Assembly: GCF_014269185.2 (NCBI RefSeq)
Contig: NZ_JABWRZ020000001.1
Span: 3,435,001-3,499,000 of the forward strand
Direction: 5' to 3'
DNA: 64,000 nucleotides
Source: Pseudomonas oryzicola
GTDB taxonomy: Bacteria; Pseudomonadota; Gammaproteobacteria; Pseudomonadales; Pseudomonadaceae
The position numbers and the translations under genes were made by a program. Position 1 is the stretch's first letter, and each line of letters opens with the position of its first letter. Shown here one piece after another: positions 25,238 through 35,747 of the stretch. The notes beneath the pieces are model-generated. The model saw nothing but the letters and a program-made list of their open reading frames with translations. It had not been told where the DNA came from and ran no database searches.

Positions 25238-27847
25238 GTGCTTGAAGCCTACCGCAAACACATCGAAGAGCGTGCCGCCCTGGGTATCGTGCCCCAGCCG
25301 CTGAACGCCGAACAAACTGCAGGCCTGGTCGAGCTGCTGAAAAACCCGCCGGCCGGCGAAGAAGCCTTCCTCGTAGACCTGATCACTCACCGCATACCAC
25401 CAGGGGTCGACGAAGCCGCCTACGTCAAGGCCGCCTTCCTGTCTGCCATTGCCAAGGGCGAAGCCAAGTCGCCACTGATCGACCGCAAGCACGCCACCGA
25501 ACTGCTGGGCACCATGCAGGGCGGCTACAACATCGAAACGCTGGTTGCGCTGCTGGATGACGCCGAACTGGGCGCCGTCGCGGCCGAACAGCTCAAGCAC
25601 ACCCTGCTGATGTTCGATGCCTTCCACGACGTGGCTGAAAAGGCCAAGGCCGGCAACGTCCACGCCAAGGCCGTGCTGGAATCCTGGGCTGCCGGCGAGT
25701 GGTTCACCTCGCGTCCGGCCATCGCCGACAAGTACACCCTGAGCGTGTTCAAGGTGCCTGGCGAAACCAACACCGACGACCTGTCGCCTGCCCCGGACGC
25801 CTGGTCGCGCCCTGACATCCCGCTGCATGCCCTGGCCATGCTGAAAATGGCCCGTGACGGCATCGAGCCGCAGCAGCCTGGTTCGGTCGGCCCGCTGGCC
25901 CAGATCGAAGCGGTCAAGGCCAAGGGCTTCCCGGTTGCCTACGTCGGTGACGTGGTCGGTACCGGTTCCTCGCGCAAATCGGCTACCAACTCGGTGCTGT
26001 GGTTCTTCGGCGACGACATCCCGTACGTACCGAACAAGCGTGCCGGTGGTTTCTGCTTCGGTACCAAGATCGCCCCGATCTTCTACAACACCATGGAAGA
26101 CGCCGGCGCCCTGCCGATCGAATTCGACTGCACCAACCTGGCCATGGGCGACGTCATCGACGTTTACCCGTTCAAGGGCGAAGTGCGCCGCCACGGCAGC
26201 GACGAACTGGTCACCACCTTCCAGCTGAAGACCGAAGTGCTGCTGGATGAAGTCCGCGCTGGCGGCCGTATCCCGCTGATCGTCGGCCGTGGCCTGACCG
26301 AAAAGGCCCGCGCCGAACTGGGCCTGGGTGCCTCCGACCTGTTCAAGAAGCCGGAGCAGCCAGCCGATTCGGGCAAAGGCTTCACCCTGGCACAGAAAAT
26401 GGTCGGCCGTGCCTGCGGTTTGCCGGAAGGCCAGGGCGTACGCCCAGGTACCTACTGCGAGCCGAAGATGACCACCGTCGGCTCCCAGGATACCACTGGC
26501 CCGATGACCCGCGACGAGCTGAAGGACCTGGCTTGCCTGGGCTTCTCCGCGGATCTGGTGATGCAGTCGTTCTGCCACACCGCGGCCTATCCAAAGCCGA
26601 TCGACGTCACTACCCACCACACCCTGCCAGACTTCATCCGCACCCGTGGCGGCGTGTCGCTGCGCCCGGGCGACGGCATCATCCACAGCTGGCTGAACCG
26701 CATGCTGATGCCTGACACCGTGGGTACCGGTGGCGACTCGCACACCCGCTTCCCGATCGGCATTTCGTTCCCGGCCGGCTCCGGCCTGGTGGCTTTCGCC
26801 GCCGCCACCGGCGTCATGCCGCTGGACATGCCGGAATCGGTCCTGGTGCGCTTCAAGGGCAAACTGCAGCCTGGCATCACCCTGCGTGACCTGGTGCATG
26901 CCATCCCTTACTACGCCATCCAGAAAGGCCTGCTGACCGTCGAGAAAAAGGGCAAGAAGAACATCTTCTCCGGCCGCATCCTCGAGATCGAAGGCCTGAA
27001 CGAGCTGACCGTCGAGCAAGCCTTCGAGCTGTCCGACGCCTCGGCCGAGCGTTCCGCTGCCGGCTGCACCATCAAGCTGCCGGAAAAGGCCATTGCCGAG
27101 TACCTGCAGTCCAACATCACCCTGCTGCGCTGGATGATCGGCGAAGGCTACGGCGATGCCCGCACCCTGGAGCGCCGCGCCCAGGCCATGGAAGCCTGGC
27201 TGGCCAAGCCTGAGCTGCTGTCGGCCGACGCCGATGCCGAGTACGCTGAAATCATCGAAATCGACCTGGCCGACGTCAAGGAGCCTGTGCTCTGCGCGCC
27301 GAACGACCCGGACGATGCCCGCCTGCTGTCCTCGGTACAGGGCGAGAAGATCGACGAAGTGTTCATCGGTTCGTGCATGACCAACATCGGTCACTTCCGC
27401 GCTGCCGGCAAGCTGCTGGACAAGGTCAAGGGCGGTATCCCGACCCGCCTGTGGCTGGCGCCACCAACCAAGATGGACGCTCACCAGCTGACCGAAGAAG
27501 GCTACTACGGCATCTACGGCAAAGCCGGTGCGCGCATGGAAATGCCAGGCTGCTCGCTGTGCATGGGTAACCAGGCACGCGTACAGACCGGCTCGACCGT
27601 GGTGTCCACCTCGACCCGTAACTTCCCGAACCGTCTGGGCGACGCCACCAACGTGTACCTGGCATCGGCCGAACTGGCTGCTGTCGCTTCGATCATCGGC
27701 AAGCTGCCGACCGTCGAAGAGTACATGCAGTACGCCAAAGACATCGACAGCATGGCTGCCGACGTCTACCGCTACCTGAGCTTCGACCAGATCGCCGAGT
27801 TCCGCGAAGCGGCAGCCAACGCCAAGATCCCGGTGGTTCAAGCGTAA
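25238..27847 (+). CDS. acnB: aconitate hydratase B / 2-methylisocitrate dehydratase
   Basis: An 869-residue cytoplasmic [4Fe-4S] enzyme that interconverts citrate and isocitrate in the TCA cycle and hydrates 2-methyl-cis-aconitate to methylisocitrate. It has the AcnB order: N-terminal HEAT-like domain (about 1-155), the swivel domain with [12 protein letters not shown], then the cluster domains with CHTAAYP (about residue 450), [27 protein letters not shown] and [15 protein letters not shown] 25238 is used because it gives the family's usual N-terminus ([17 protein letters not shown]) and length, with GAGGGAAAT upstream; ATG 25223 would add five residues. It converges on the prp operon, so the cell has AcnB as well as AcnD. 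Confidence 0.95.
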   Translation: MLEAYRKHIEERAALGIVPQPLNAEQTAGLVELLKNPPAGEEAFLVDLITHRIPPGVDEAAYVKAAFLSAIAKGEAKSPLIDRKHATELLGTMQGGYNIETLVALLDDAELGAVAAEQLKHTLLMFDAFHDVAEKAKAGNVHAKAVLESWAAGEWFTSRPAIADKYTLSVFKVPGETNTDDLSPAPDAWSRPDIPLHALAMLKMARDGIEPQQPGSVGPLAQIEAVKAKGFPVAYVGDVVGTGSSRKSATNSVLWFFGDDIPYVPNKRAGGFCFGTKIAPIFYNTMEDAGALPIEFDCTNLAMGDVIDVYPFKGEVRRHGSDELVTTFQLKTEVLLDEVRAGGRIPLIVGRGLTEKARAELGLGASDLFKKPEQPADSGKGFTLAQKMVGRACGLPEGQGVRPGTYCEPKMTTVGSQDTTGPMTRDELKDLACLGFSADLVMQSFCHTAAYPKPIDVTTHHTLPDFIRTRGGVSLRPGDGIIHSWLNRMLMPDTVGTGGDSHTRFPIGISFPAGSGLVAFAAATGVMPLDMPESVLVRFKGKLQPGITLRDLVHAIPYYAIQKGLLTVEKKGKKNIFSGRILEIEGLNELTVEQAFELSDASAERSAAGCTIKLPEKAIAEYLQSNITLLRWMIGEGYGDARTLERRAQAMEAWLAKPELLSADADAEYAEIIEIDLADVKEPVLCAPNDPDDARLLSSVQGEKIDEVFIGSCMTNIGHFRAAGKLLDKVKGGIPTRLWLAPPTKMDAHQLTEEGYYGIYGKAGARMEMPGCSLCMGNQARVQTGSTVVSTSTRNFPNRLGDATNVYLASAELAAVASIIGKLPTVEEYMQYAKDIDSMAADVYRYLSFDQIAEFREAAANAKIPVVQA

Positions 27848-27871
27848 GCTGAGTTACACGCTGTAAACAGA

Positions 27872-27899
27872 GCCCCGGCAGCGATGCCGGGGCTTTTTT
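27872..27899 (+). terminator. rho-independent terminator of acnB
   Basis: GCCCCGGCA / TGCCGGGGC arms around a 4-base loop are followed by TTTTTT. It lies 25 bp after the acnB stop, before the convergent prpD stop. Confidence 0.92.
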
Positions 27900-27938
27900 G
27901 TGTCGCCTATAGCCGCGAAGAGATCGTTACAGGCGAGC

Positions 27939-29423
27939 TCAAACCACGAACAAATCCACGAACCGGTGCACTGTCATCTCTTCCAGCGTCTGCTGGTTCT
28001 TGCATACAGCCAGGATCTCCGCACACCGCTGCCGCGCGAAACGCGTCGCCAGGTTGGCCCTGAATTTCGCCTCCAGCAAAGGTATGCCCTCCGCCCTCCG
28101 GCGCCGGTGACCGATCGGGTACTCCACCACCACCTGCTCGGTACTGCTGCCATCCTTGAAGAACACCTGCAGCGCATTGGCGATCGAGCGCTTGTCCGGT
28201 TCCAGGTATTCACGGCTGAAACGAGGGTCTTCCACCACTTCCATTTTCTCGCGCAGACGGTCGATGCTTGGGTGGTTGGCGTGGAAGGCATCCTCATAAT
28301 GCTCGGCCACCAGATGGCCGAAAATCAAAGGCACTGCCACCATGTACTGCAAGCAATGGTCGCGGTCGGCAGCGTTGGCCAGCGGGCCGCTCTTGGAGAT
28401 GATGCGGATTGCCGACTCCTGGGTGGTGATGACGATGCGATCGACCTCATGCAGGCGATTACGGACCAGCGGGTGCAAGGTGACTGCCGCCTCGCAAGCA
28501 GTCTGGGCATGGAACTCCGCTGGGAAACTGACCTTGAACAGCACGTTTTCCATCACGTAGCTACCCAGGGCCTGCGGCATGTGCAACGCCTGCTGCTCGG
28601 CAGGCTTGAGCGCCAGATCCTTGTTGGTGTGGCTGAACAGCACGTCGTAAAAGCCCCATTGTGGCGCAGTGAGCACGCCCGGCACGCCCATTTCTCCACG
28701 CACGGCGATATCGGCCAGGCGCACGCCACGGCTGGACGCATCACCGGCAGCCCAGGATTTGCGTGAGCCGGCATTGGGTGCATGGCGGTAGGTACGCAGC
28801 GCCTGGCCATCGACGAAGGCGTGCGACAAGGCACTGAGCATCTGTTCACGGTTGGCCCCCATCAACCTTGCGCACACGGCGGTGGAGGCCACCTTGACCA
28901 GGATCACGTGGTCGAGGCCAACGCGATTGAAGGCGTTTTCCAGCGCCAGCACACCCTGGATCTCGTGGGCCATGACCATGGCTTCCAGTACGTCATGCAT
29001 CAGCAGCGGTGCTTCACCGGCGGCCACACGCTTTTGCGACAAGTGATCGGCAACCGCCAGGATGCCACCGAGATTGTCCGAGGGGTGGGCCCATTCGGCC
29101 GCCAGCCAGGTGTCGTTATAGTCCAGCCAGCGCACTGTGCAGCCGATGTCCCAGGCGGCCTTGACCGGATCGAGGCGGTAGGCAGTGCCGGGGACACGTG
29201 CACCATGGGGCACCACGGTACCCTCCACCAGCGGGCCGAGCAGTTTGGTGCATTCCGGGAAGCGCAGGGCCAGCAGGCCGCAGCCGAGGGTATCCATCAG
29301 GCAGTTGCGGGCGGTGTCCAGGGCTTCGGTGGATTCGACCCGGTAGCCGAGGACGTAGTCGGCGAGGGTTTGCAGCACCTGGTCGTAATCCGGGCGGTCA
29401 TTGAGGTCTACGTTGGCGCTCAT
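27939..29423 (-). CDS. prpD: 2-methylcitrate dehydratase
   Basis: A 494-residue enzyme of the PrpD (MmgE/PrpD) family, which dehydrates 2-methylcitrate to 2-methylaconitate. Clear motifs are [12 protein letters not shown] and [17 protein letters not shown] near the start, then [22 protein letters not shown] (about 140-160) and the C-terminal [22 protein letters not shown]. It is the last gene of the prp operon. A REP pair separates it from prpF. In species with acnD/prpF, PrpD can be redundant; both routes are present here. Confidence 0.94.
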   Translation of the reverse strand: MSANVDLNDRPDYDQVLQTLADYVLGYRVESTEALDTARNCLMDTLGCGLLALRFPECTKLLGPLVEGTVVPHGARVPGTAYRLDPVKAAWDIGCTVRWLDYNDTWLAAEWAHPSDNLGGILAVADHLSQKRVAAGEAPLLMHDVLEAMVMAHEIQGVLALENAFNRVGLDHVILVKVASTAVCARLMGANREQMLSALSHAFVDGQALRTYRHAPNAGSRKSWAAGDASSRGVRLADIAVRGEMGVPGVLTAPQWGFYDVLFSHTNKDLALKPAEQQALHMPQALGSYVMENVLFKVSFPAEFHAQTACEAAVTLHPLVRNRLHEVDRIVITTQESAIRIISKSGPLANAADRDHCLQYMVAVPLIFGHLVAEHYEDAFHANHPSIDRLREKMEVVEDPRFSREYLEPDKRSIANALQVFFKDGSSTEQVVVEYPIGHRRRRAEGIPLLEAKFRANLATRFARQRCAEILAVCKNQQTLEEMTVHRFVDLFVV

Positions 29424-29463
29424 ATGCAGCTCCCTTCAAAAGTGCCGGAGCGGCTGTGCAGCC

Positions 29464-29547
29464 CATCGCCGGCAAGCCAGCTCCCACAGGTAGTGCACAA
29501 GCCTCAACAGCGGTGCGATCCCTGTGGGAGCCGGCTTGCCGGCGATG
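29464..29547. repeat. inverted REP pair between prpF and prpD
   Basis: CATCGCCGGCAAGCCAGCTC... (29464-29490) is repeated in inverse as ...GCCGGCTTGCCGGCGATG (29521-29547) with one mismatch across about 27 bases. This is a typical Pseudomonas REP doublet with a CCTGTGGGAG core, placed inside the prp operon, where it could stabilise the upstream mRNA. Confidence 0.8.
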
Positions 29548-29591
29548 AGCCGCGCAGCGGCCCCGCTTGAAGCCGAGCGCCAGTTGGTGCG

Positions 29592-30782
29592 TTAGAAGCT
29601 ATCGCCAGGCACGCGAACCCAGCCCTCCATCAGCACCCGAGCACTGCGGCTCATGATTGCCTTGGTCACTGTCCACTCACCATTCACCTGGCGCGCCTCG
29701 GCCCCGACCCGCAGGGTGCCCGAGGGGTGGCCGAAACGCACGGCACTGCGCTCGCCCCCGCCTGCGGCGAGGTTGACCAGCGTCCCTGGAATGGCCGCCG
29801 CAGTGCCGATGGCCACTGCGGCCGTGCCCATCATGGCATGGTGCAGCTTGCCCATCGACAAGGCCCGTACCAGCAGATCGATATCACCCGCCTGTACTGC
29901 CTTGCCACTGGACGCAGTGTAGGTGCTCGGCGGCGCGACGAAAGCCACTTTCGGCGTGTGCTGACGCCCGGCAGCCTGGTCAACGTTGTCGATCAGGCCC
30001 ATGCGTACGGCGCCATGGGCGCGGATCGTCTCGAAACGCAGCAGCGCCTGCGCGTCACCGTTGATCGCATCCTGCAGTTCGGTACCGGTGTAGCCGATGT
30101 CTGCCGCGTTGACGAAGATGGTCGGGATACCGGCATTGATCAGGGTCGCCTTGAAGGTACCCACGCCCGGCACCACCAGGTCATCGACCAGGTTACCGGT
30201 GGGGAACATCGCGCCACCGTCGCCATCTTCGTCGGCCGCCGGGTCGAGGAACTCAAGCTGCACCTCGGCGGCCGCGAAGGTCACCCCGTCCAGCTCGAAA
30301 TCACCGGTTTCCTGCACTTCACCTTCGGTGATCGGCACGTGGGCGATGATGGTCTTGCCGATATTGGCCTGCCAGATGCGCACGATGGCGATGCCATTGC
30401 GTGGAATGCGTGCAGGGTCGACCAGGCCGCTGCTGATGGCAAACGAGCCGACTGCGGCAGAGAGGTTGCCACAGTTACCGCTCCAGTCGACGAAAGCCTT
30501 GTCGATGCTGACCTGGCCGAACAGGTAGTCGACATCGTGATCGGGCTTGATGCTCCGCGACAGGATCACGGTCTTGCTGGTGCTCGAGGTGGCGCCGCCC
30601 ATGCCATCGATCTGCTTGCCATAGGGGTCGGGGCTGCCGATGACCCGAAGCAGCAGGGCGTCGCGCGCCGGGCCAGGAATTTGCGCCTGCTCGGGCAGGT
30701 CCTGCAGGCGGAAGAACACGCCTTTGCTGGTACCGCCACGGATGTAGGTGGCGGGGATTCTGATCTGGGGTGCATGTGCCAT
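29592..30782 (-). CDS. prpF: 2-methylaconitate cis-trans isomerase, AcnD accessory protein
   Basis: A 396-residue enzyme of the PrpF family, which isomerises 2-methylaconitate made by AcnD so that aconitase can hydrate it. Motifs seen are the N-terminal PATYIRGGTSKGVFF, GGATSSTSKTVIL (about 80), DWSGNCGNLSAAVGSFAI with the family's catalytic cysteine region (about 105), and the C-terminal GHPSGTLRVGAE. The fold is diaminopimelate-epimerase-like. It follows acnD in the operon with a short hairpin between. Confidence 0.95.
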   Translation of the reverse strand: MAHAPQIRIPATYIRGGTSKGVFFRLQDLPEQAQIPGPARDALLLRVIGSPDPYGKQIDGMGGATSSTSKTVILSRSIKPDHDVDYLFGQVSIDKAFVDWSGNCGNLSAAVGSFAISSGLVDPARIPRNGIAIVRIWQANIGKTIIAHVPITEGEVQETGDFELDGVTFAAAEVQLEFLDPAADEDGDGGAMFPTGNLVDDLVVPGVGTFKATLINAGIPTIFVNAADIGYTGTELQDAINGDAQALLRFETIRAHGAVRMGLIDNVDQAAGRQHTPKVAFVAPPSTYTASSGKAVQAGDIDLLVRALSMGKLHHAMMGTAAVAIGTAAAIPGTLVNLAAGGGERSAVRFGHPSGTLRVGAEARQVNGEWTVTKAIMSRSARVLMEGWVRVPGDSF

Positions 30783-30818
30783 TGATCTGCTGTCCTGTTT
30801 GAAATGCCTATGGCCACT

Positions 30819-30837
30819 GGGGCCGCAAAGCGGCCCC
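30819..30837. terminator. hairpin between acnD and prpF
   Basis: GGGGCCGC and GCGGCCCC (perfect 8-bp arms, AAA loop) lie in the 60-bp gap between acnD and prpF. There is no T tract, so it is more likely a processing or stability element, or a partial attenuator, than a full terminator. Confidence 0.45.
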
Positions 30838-30842
30838 TGCCA

Positions 30843-33431
30843 TTACGCGGTCGCTTCGAGGAAGTCCTGGGCAAAGCGCTGCAGCACCCCGCCGGCCTCG
30901 TAGATCGACACTTCCTCGGCGGTGTCCAGGCGGCAGGTCACCGGCACTTCCAGGCGCTCACCGCTGGCCCGCGTCACCACCAGCGTCAGTGTCGCCCGTG
31001 GCGTACGCGCACCCAGCACGTCGTAGGTCTCGCTGCCATCCAGGCCCAGGGTCTTGCGGTCGGTACCCGGCTTGAACTCCAGCGGCAGGACACCCATGCC
31101 TACCAGGTTGGTGCGGTGGATACGTTCGAAGCCTTCGGCGACGATCGCCTCGACCCCGGCCAGGCGCACGCCTTTGGCCGCCCAATCACGCGACGAGCCC
31201 TGGCCGTAGTCGGCGCCGGCGACGATGATCAGCGGCTGCTTGCGCTCCATGTAGGTCTCGATCGCCTCCCACATGCGGGTAACCTTGCCTTCCGGCTCGA
31301 TTCGCGCCAGCGAACCCTGCTTCACGCTGCCGTCTTCCTTGCGCACCATTTCGTTGAACAGCTTGGGGTTGGCGAAGGTGGCACGCTGGGCGGTGAGGTG
31401 GTCGCCACGGTGGGTGGCGTAGGAGTTGAAGTCCTCTTCCGGCAGGCCCATCTTGGCCAGGTACTCCCCGGCGGCACTGTCGAGCATGATAGCGTTGGAC
31501 GGCGACAGGTGGTCAGTGGTGATGTTGTCCGGCAGCAGCGCCAGCGGGCGCATGCCGCGCAGGGTACGTTCGCCGGCCAATGCTCCTTCCCAGTATGGCG
31601 GGCGGCGGATGTAGGTGCTCATCGGGCGCCAGTCGTACAGCGGTGCCACCTTCGGCCCACGGTCTTCCTCGATGGCGAACATCGGGATGTACACCTTGCG
31701 GAACTGCTCCGGCTTGACCGCGGCACGCACAACGGCGTCGATCTCCTCGTCGCTGGGCCAGATGTCCTTGAGGCGGATTTCCTTGCCATCCACCACGCCC
31801 AGCACATCCTTCTCGATGTCGAAGCGGATGGTACCGGCGATAGCGTAGGCCACCACCAGCGGTGGCGAGGCAAGGAATGCCTGCTTGGCATAAGGGTGGA
31901 TACGCCCGTCGAAGTTGCGGTTGCCCGACAGCACGGCGGTGGCGTACAGGTCACGGTCGATGATTTCCTGCTGGATCGCTGGGTCCAGGGCGCCGGACAT
32001 ACCGTTGCAGGTGGTGCAGGCGAAGGCGACGATGCCAAAGCCGAGCTGCTCCAGCTCCTTTTCCAGCCCCGCCTCCTCCAGGTACAGCTGCACGGCCTTG
32101 GAGCCTGGGGCCAGCGACGACTTGACCCATGGCTTGCGGGCCAGGCCCAGTTTGTTGGCGTTGCGTGCCAGCAGGCCTGCGGCAATCACGTTGCGCGGGT
32201 TGCTGGTGTTGGTGCAACTGGTGATGGCAGCGATGATCACCGCGCCATCCGGCATCTGCCCGGGTACCTCTTCCCACTTGCCGGCGATGCCCTTGGCCGC
32301 CAGGTCGCTGGTGGCGACGCGGGCATGCGGGTTGGACGGGCCGGCCATGTTGCGCACCACGCTCGCCAGGTCGAAGCTCAGGGTGCGTTCGTACACGGCG
32401 CCGCCCAGGCTGTCGGCCCATAGGCCGGTGGCCTTGGCATAGGTTTCCACCAGCTTGACCTGCTGCTCTTCACGACCGGTCAGGCGCAGGTAGTCGATGG
32501 TCTGCTGGTCGATGGCGAACATCGCTGCGGTGGCGCCGTACTCCGGGGCCATGTTGGAGATGGTGGCACGGTCACCCAGGGTCAGGGCGCGAGCCCCCTC
32601 GCCGTGGAACTCGAGGTAGGCACCGACGACCTTCTGCTTGCGCAGGAATTCGGTGAGGGCCAGCACCAGGTCGGTGGCAGTGATGTTTGGCGCCAGCTTG
32701 CCGGTCAGCTCGACGCCGATGATTTCCGGCAGGCGCATCCACGAGGCGCGGCCAAGCATCACGTTTTCCGCTTCCAGGCCACCCACGCCGATGGCGATCA
32801 CACCCAGGGCGTCGACATGCGGGGTATGGCTGTCGGTGCCGACGCAGGTGTCCGGGTAGGCCACGCCACGGTCGCTATGGATGACCGGCGACATTTTCTC
32901 CAGGTTGATCTGGTGCATGATGCCGTTGCCCGGCTGGATCACGTCGACGTTCTTGAATGCTTTCTTGGTCCAGTTGATGAAGTGGAAGCGGTCTTCGTTT
33001 CGACGGTCTTCGATGGCACGGTTCTTTTCGAAGGCCTGCGGGTCGAAGCCACCGCACTCGACGGCCAGCGAATGGTCGACGATCAGTTGCACTGGCACCA
33101 CCGGGTTGACCTGGGCCGGGTCGCCCCCTTTGTCGGCAATGGCGTCACGCAGGCCGGCGAGGTCGACCAGCGCGGTCTGGCCAAGGATATCGTGGCACAC
33201 CACCCGCGCCGGGAACCATGGGAAGTCGAGATCGCGCTTGCGCTCGATCAGTTGGCCCAACGAGGCGTCGAGGGTGGCCGGGTCGCAGCGGCGCACCAGG
33301 TTTTCGGCGAGCACGCGAGAAGTGTAAGGCAGCCCATCGTAGGCGCCGGGCTTGATCGCCTCGACCGCCGCGCGGGCATCGAAATAGTCCAGGTCGGTGC
33401 CTGGCAAGTGCTTGCGGAATGCAGTGTTCAT
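30843..33431 (-). CDS. acnD: Fe/S-dependent 2-methylisocitrate dehydratase
   Basis: An 862-residue AcnA-like [4Fe-4S] dehydratase, which dehydrates 2-methylcitrate to trans-2-methylaconitate in the AcnD/PrpF branch of the methylcitrate cycle. It shows VVCHDILGQTALVDLAGLRDAI, CVGTDSHTPHVDALGVI, ITSCTNTSNPRNVIAAGLLARNA (cluster Cys), FACTTCNGMSG, and the swivel-domain GADYGQGSSRDWAAKG. The start is ATG 33431 (MNTAFRKHLPGTDLDYFDARAAV), the normal family N-terminus; the open frame upstream to 33851 runs through REP DNA and is not coding. Confidence 0.95.
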   Translation of the reverse strand: MNTAFRKHLPGTDLDYFDARAAVEAIKPGAYDGLPYTSRVLAENLVRRCDPATLDASLGQLIERKRDLDFPWFPARVVCHDILGQTALVDLAGLRDAIADKGGDPAQVNPVVPVQLIVDHSLAVECGGFDPQAFEKNRAIEDRRNEDRFHFINWTKKAFKNVDVIQPGNGIMHQINLEKMSPVIHSDRGVAYPDTCVGTDSHTPHVDALGVIAIGVGGLEAENVMLGRASWMRLPEIIGVELTGKLAPNITATDLVLALTEFLRKQKVVGAYLEFHGEGARALTLGDRATISNMAPEYGATAAMFAIDQQTIDYLRLTGREEQQVKLVETYAKATGLWADSLGGAVYERTLSFDLASVVRNMAGPSNPHARVATSDLAAKGIAGKWEEVPGQMPDGAVIIAAITSCTNTSNPRNVIAAGLLARNANKLGLARKPWVKSSLAPGSKAVQLYLEEAGLEKELEQLGFGIVAFACTTCNGMSGALDPAIQQEIIDRDLYATAVLSGNRNFDGRIHPYAKQAFLASPPLVVAYAIAGTIRFDIEKDVLGVVDGKEIRLKDIWPSDEEIDAVVRAAVKPEQFRKVYIPMFAIEEDRGPKVAPLYDWRPMSTYIRRPPYWEGALAGERTLRGMRPLALLPDNITTDHLSPSNAIMLDSAAGEYLAKMGLPEEDFNSYATHRGDHLTAQRATFANPKLFNEMVRKEDGSVKQGSLARIEPEGKVTRMWEAIETYMERKQPLIIVAGADYGQGSSRDWAAKGVRLAGVEAIVAEGFERIHRTNLVGMGVLPLEFKPGTDRKTLGLDGSETYDVLGARTPRATLTLVVTRASGERLEVPVTCRLDTAEEVSIYEAGGVLQRFAQDFLEATA

Positions 33432-33506
33432 ATCGTTATCAGGCTCGGTCACGGTACGGTCGTGGATAGCTTTCCAGTTGCAGCCCTGTGTCGGCCGTTG
33501 CGGCCT

Positions 33507-33620
33507 CATCGCCGGCAAGCCGGCTCCCACAGAGACAGCACAAGCCTCGAGGGCAGTGCGAAACCTGTGGGAGCTGGCAGGTTGGCGGTGACGCCAGCAC
33601 AGGCCACTCCCACAGGTTCG
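33507..33620. repeat. REP cluster between prpC and acnD
   Basis: Two or three REP-like units in alternating orientation occupy the gap: CATCGCCGGCAAGCCGGCTCCCACAG (33507-33532), CCTGTGGGAGCTGGCAGG... (from 33564) and a third CACTCCCACAGG core near 33604. Like the others in this operon, it sits between two cotranscribed genes. Confidence 0.75.
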
Positions 33621-33625
33621 GCGTA

Positions 33626-34753
33626 TCAGCGCTGTTCGATCGGCACGAACTGGCGCTGCTCGACACCGACATACTCGGCGCTCGGGCGGATGATGCGGTT
33701 GTTGGCGCGCTGCTCGAAGACATGCGCCGCCCAGCCGGTCAGGCGCGAGCAGACGAAGATCGGGGTGAACAGCTTGGTCGGGATGCCCATGAAGTGATAC
33801 GCCGAGGCATGGTAGAAGTCGGCATTGGGGAACAGGCGCTTCTGCTCCCACATGGTCTTGTCGATAGCTTCGGAAACCGGGTACAGCACCTTGTCACCCA
33901 CTTCGTCGGCCAGCTGTTTCGACCAGCCCTTGATCACCTCGTTGCGCGGGTCGGACTCTTTGTAGATGGCATGGCCAAAGCCCATGATCTTGTCCTTGCG
34001 CTCAAGCATGCGCAGCAGCTCGGCAGTGGCTTCCTGCGGGCTCTGGAAACGCTCGATGAGTTCCATCGCCGCCTCGTTGGCGCCACCATGCAGCGGACCG
34101 CGCAGCGAACCGATGGCAGCGGTGATGCACGAATACAGGTCGGACAAGGTCGAGGCACACACGCGGGCGGTGAAGGTGGAAGCGTTGAATTCGTGCTCGG
34201 CGTAAAGGATCAGCGACACGTTCATCACCTTGACGTGCAGGTCGCTGGGCTTCTTGCCGTGCAACAGATGCAGGAAATGCCCGCCGAGGGTGTCTTCGTC
34301 GCTGGTGCAGTCGATGCGCACGCCGTGATGGGTGAAGCGGTACCAGTAGCACATCACCGCCGGGAACAGCGCCAGCAGGCGGTCGGTCTTCTCGCGCTGG
34401 GCTTCGAAGGTCAGCTCCGGCTCCAGGGTACCGAGCACCGAGCAACCGGTGCGCATCACGTCCATCGGGTGGGCGTCGCGCGGGATGCGTTCGAGCACTT
34501 CCTTCAGCGCCTGTGGCAGGTCACGCAGGCCCTTGAGCTTGCGCTTGTAGTCGGCCAGTTCGGCCTTGCTCGGCAGCTCGCCGTACAGCAGCAGGTAGGC
34601 GACTTCTTCAAATTCGGCACCGGCGGCCAAGTCACGCACGTCATAACCCCGGTAGGTCAGCCCGGCACCGGCCTGGCCCACGGTGGACAATGCGGTCTGA
34701 CCGGCCACCTGGCCGCGCAGGCCTGCTCCACTGAGTACTTTTGCTTCGGCCAT
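33626..34753 (-). CDS. prpC: 2-methylcitrate synthase
   Basis: A 375-residue citrate-synthase-family enzyme that condenses propionyl-CoA with oxaloacetate to 2-methylcitrate. It has the PrpC N-terminus (GLRGQVAGQTALSTVGQAGAGLTYRGYDV), the active-site histidine in LHGGANEAAM (about 220), GFGHAIYKESDPR with the second histidine (about 258-270), and the C-terminal CSRLTGWAAHVFEQR. The short length separates it from GltA (about 430). It lies between acnD and prpB. Confidence 0.95.
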   Translation of the reverse strand: MAEAKVLSGAGLRGQVAGQTALSTVGQAGAGLTYRGYDVRDLAAGAEFEEVAYLLLYGELPSKAELADYKRKLKGLRDLPQALKEVLERIPRDAHPMDVMRTGCSVLGTLEPELTFEAQREKTDRLLALFPAVMCYWYRFTHHGVRIDCTSDEDTLGGHFLHLLHGKKPSDLHVKVMNVSLILYAEHEFNASTFTARVCASTLSDLYSCITAAIGSLRGPLHGGANEAAMELIERFQSPQEATAELLRMLERKDKIMGFGHAIYKESDPRNEVIKGWSKQLADEVGDKVLYPVSEAIDKTMWEQKRLFPNADFYHASAYHFMGIPTKLFTPIFVCSRLTGWAAHVFEQRANNRIIRPSAEYVGVEQRQFVPIEQR

Positions 34754-34822
34754 GGTGTTTCTCCTTTCTTGAACTTGTTATGGATTCGTTCTGGCTAATT
34801 CGCGGTGGCTGTACCAGCCCTG

Positions 34823-34840
34823 TCGCCGGCTTGCCGGCGA
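34823..34840. repeat. half REP hairpin between prpB and prpC
   Basis: TCGCCGGC and GCCGGCGA form perfect 8-bp arms around TT in the 103-bp gap between prpB and prpC. It is the short inner core of the REP repeats seen further along the operon. Confidence 0.6.
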
Positions 34841-34856
34841 TGAGGCTTGCACAGGC

Positions 34857-35747
34857 TTAGCCTTTCTTCTGGGCAAACAGGGCATCCAGGCTCTGCTCGA
34901 AGGCGTGGTAGCCAATTGCCTCGTAGAGTTCCATGCGGGTCTGCATGGTGTCGATCACGTTCTTCTGCGTACCGTCGCGACGCAGCGCGGTATAGACGTT
35001 CTCGGCCGCCTTGTTCATGGCGCGGAAGGCCGACAGCGGGTACAGCACCAGCGACACATCGACCGAGGCCAGCTCTTCGGTGGTGTACAGCGGCGTGGCG
35101 CCGAACTCGGTGATATTGGCCAGGATCGGGGCCTTCACCCGGTCGGCGAAGGTCTTGTACATCTGCAGCTCGGTAATGGCTTCCGGGAAGATCATGTCGG
35201 CGCCGGCCTCGACGCAGGCGGCGGCGCGATCCAGCGCAGCGTTCAGGCCCTCGACGGCCAGGGCATCGGTACGCGCCATGATCACGAAGCTGTCATCGCT
35301 ACGGGCATCGACCGCGGCCTTGATGCGGTCGACCATTTCCTGCTGGCTGACGATTTCCTTGTTGGGGCGGTGGCCGCAACGCTTGGCGCCTACCTGGTCC
35401 TCGATATGGATGGCGGCAGCGCCGAACTTGCTCATCGAACGCACGGTACGGGCGACGTTGAAGGCCGAGGCCCCGAAGCCAGTGTCGACATCCACCAGCA
35501 GTGGCAGGTCGCACACATCGGTGATGCGGCGCACGTCGGTGAGCACGTCGTCGAGGTTGCTGATGCCCAGGTCCGGCAGGCCCAGCGAGCCGGCGGCCAC
35601 GCCACCACCAGAGAGGTAGATGGCCTTGAAGCCGGCGCGCTTGGCCAGCAGCGCATGGTTGGCGTTGATGGTGCCAACCACCTGCAATGGATGTTCGGCG
35701 GCAACGGCGTCGCGGAAACGCTGACCGGGGGTGCTCTTCACAGTCAT
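34857..35747 (-). CDS. prpB: methylisocitrate lyase
   Basis: A 296-residue isocitrate-lyase superfamily enzyme that splits 2-methylisocitrate into pyruvate and succinate. It carries [17 protein letters not shown] (metal-binding region), the catalytic loop [13 protein letters not shown] (about 120-132) and [18 protein letters not shown]. It is the first enzyme gene of the operon. Its ATG overlaps the prpR stop by 4 bases (ATGA), so regulator and enzymes are translationally coupled. Confidence 0.96.
   Translation of the reverse strand: MTVKSTPGQRFRDAVAAEHPLQVVGTINANHALLAKRAGFKAIYLSGGGVAAGSLGLPDLGISNLDDVLTDVRRITDVCDLPLLVDVDTGFGASAFNVARTVRSMSKFGAAAIHIEDQVGAKRCGHRPNKEIVSQQEMVDRIKAAVDARSDDSFVIMARTDALAVEGLNAALDRAAACVEAGADMIFPEAITELQMYKTFADRVKAPILANITEFGATPLYTTEELASVDVSLVLYPLSAFRAMNKAAENVYTALRRDGTQKNVIDTMQTRMELYEAIGYHAFEQSLDALFAQKKG

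Noticed and set aside
24959..27841. 960-codon open frame antisense to acnB
   Set aside because: It mirrors acnB, whose GC-rich third positions leave the opposite strand open. The protein is low-complexity (His/Gln/Val/Gly-rich) and has no family motif.
30804..32423. Long plus-strand frame opposite acnD
   Set aside because: Same mirror effect on a strongly supported aconitase-family gene; no ribosome site or motif.
29464..33620. CRISPR-like repeats in the prp operon
   Set aside because: The repeats alternate in orientation, form hairpins and lack regular unique spacers. They are REP elements.
33432..33851. N-terminal extension of acnD to 33851
   Set aside because: The extra sequence runs through REP repeats and into the prpC end. 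The family N-terminus begins at 33431.
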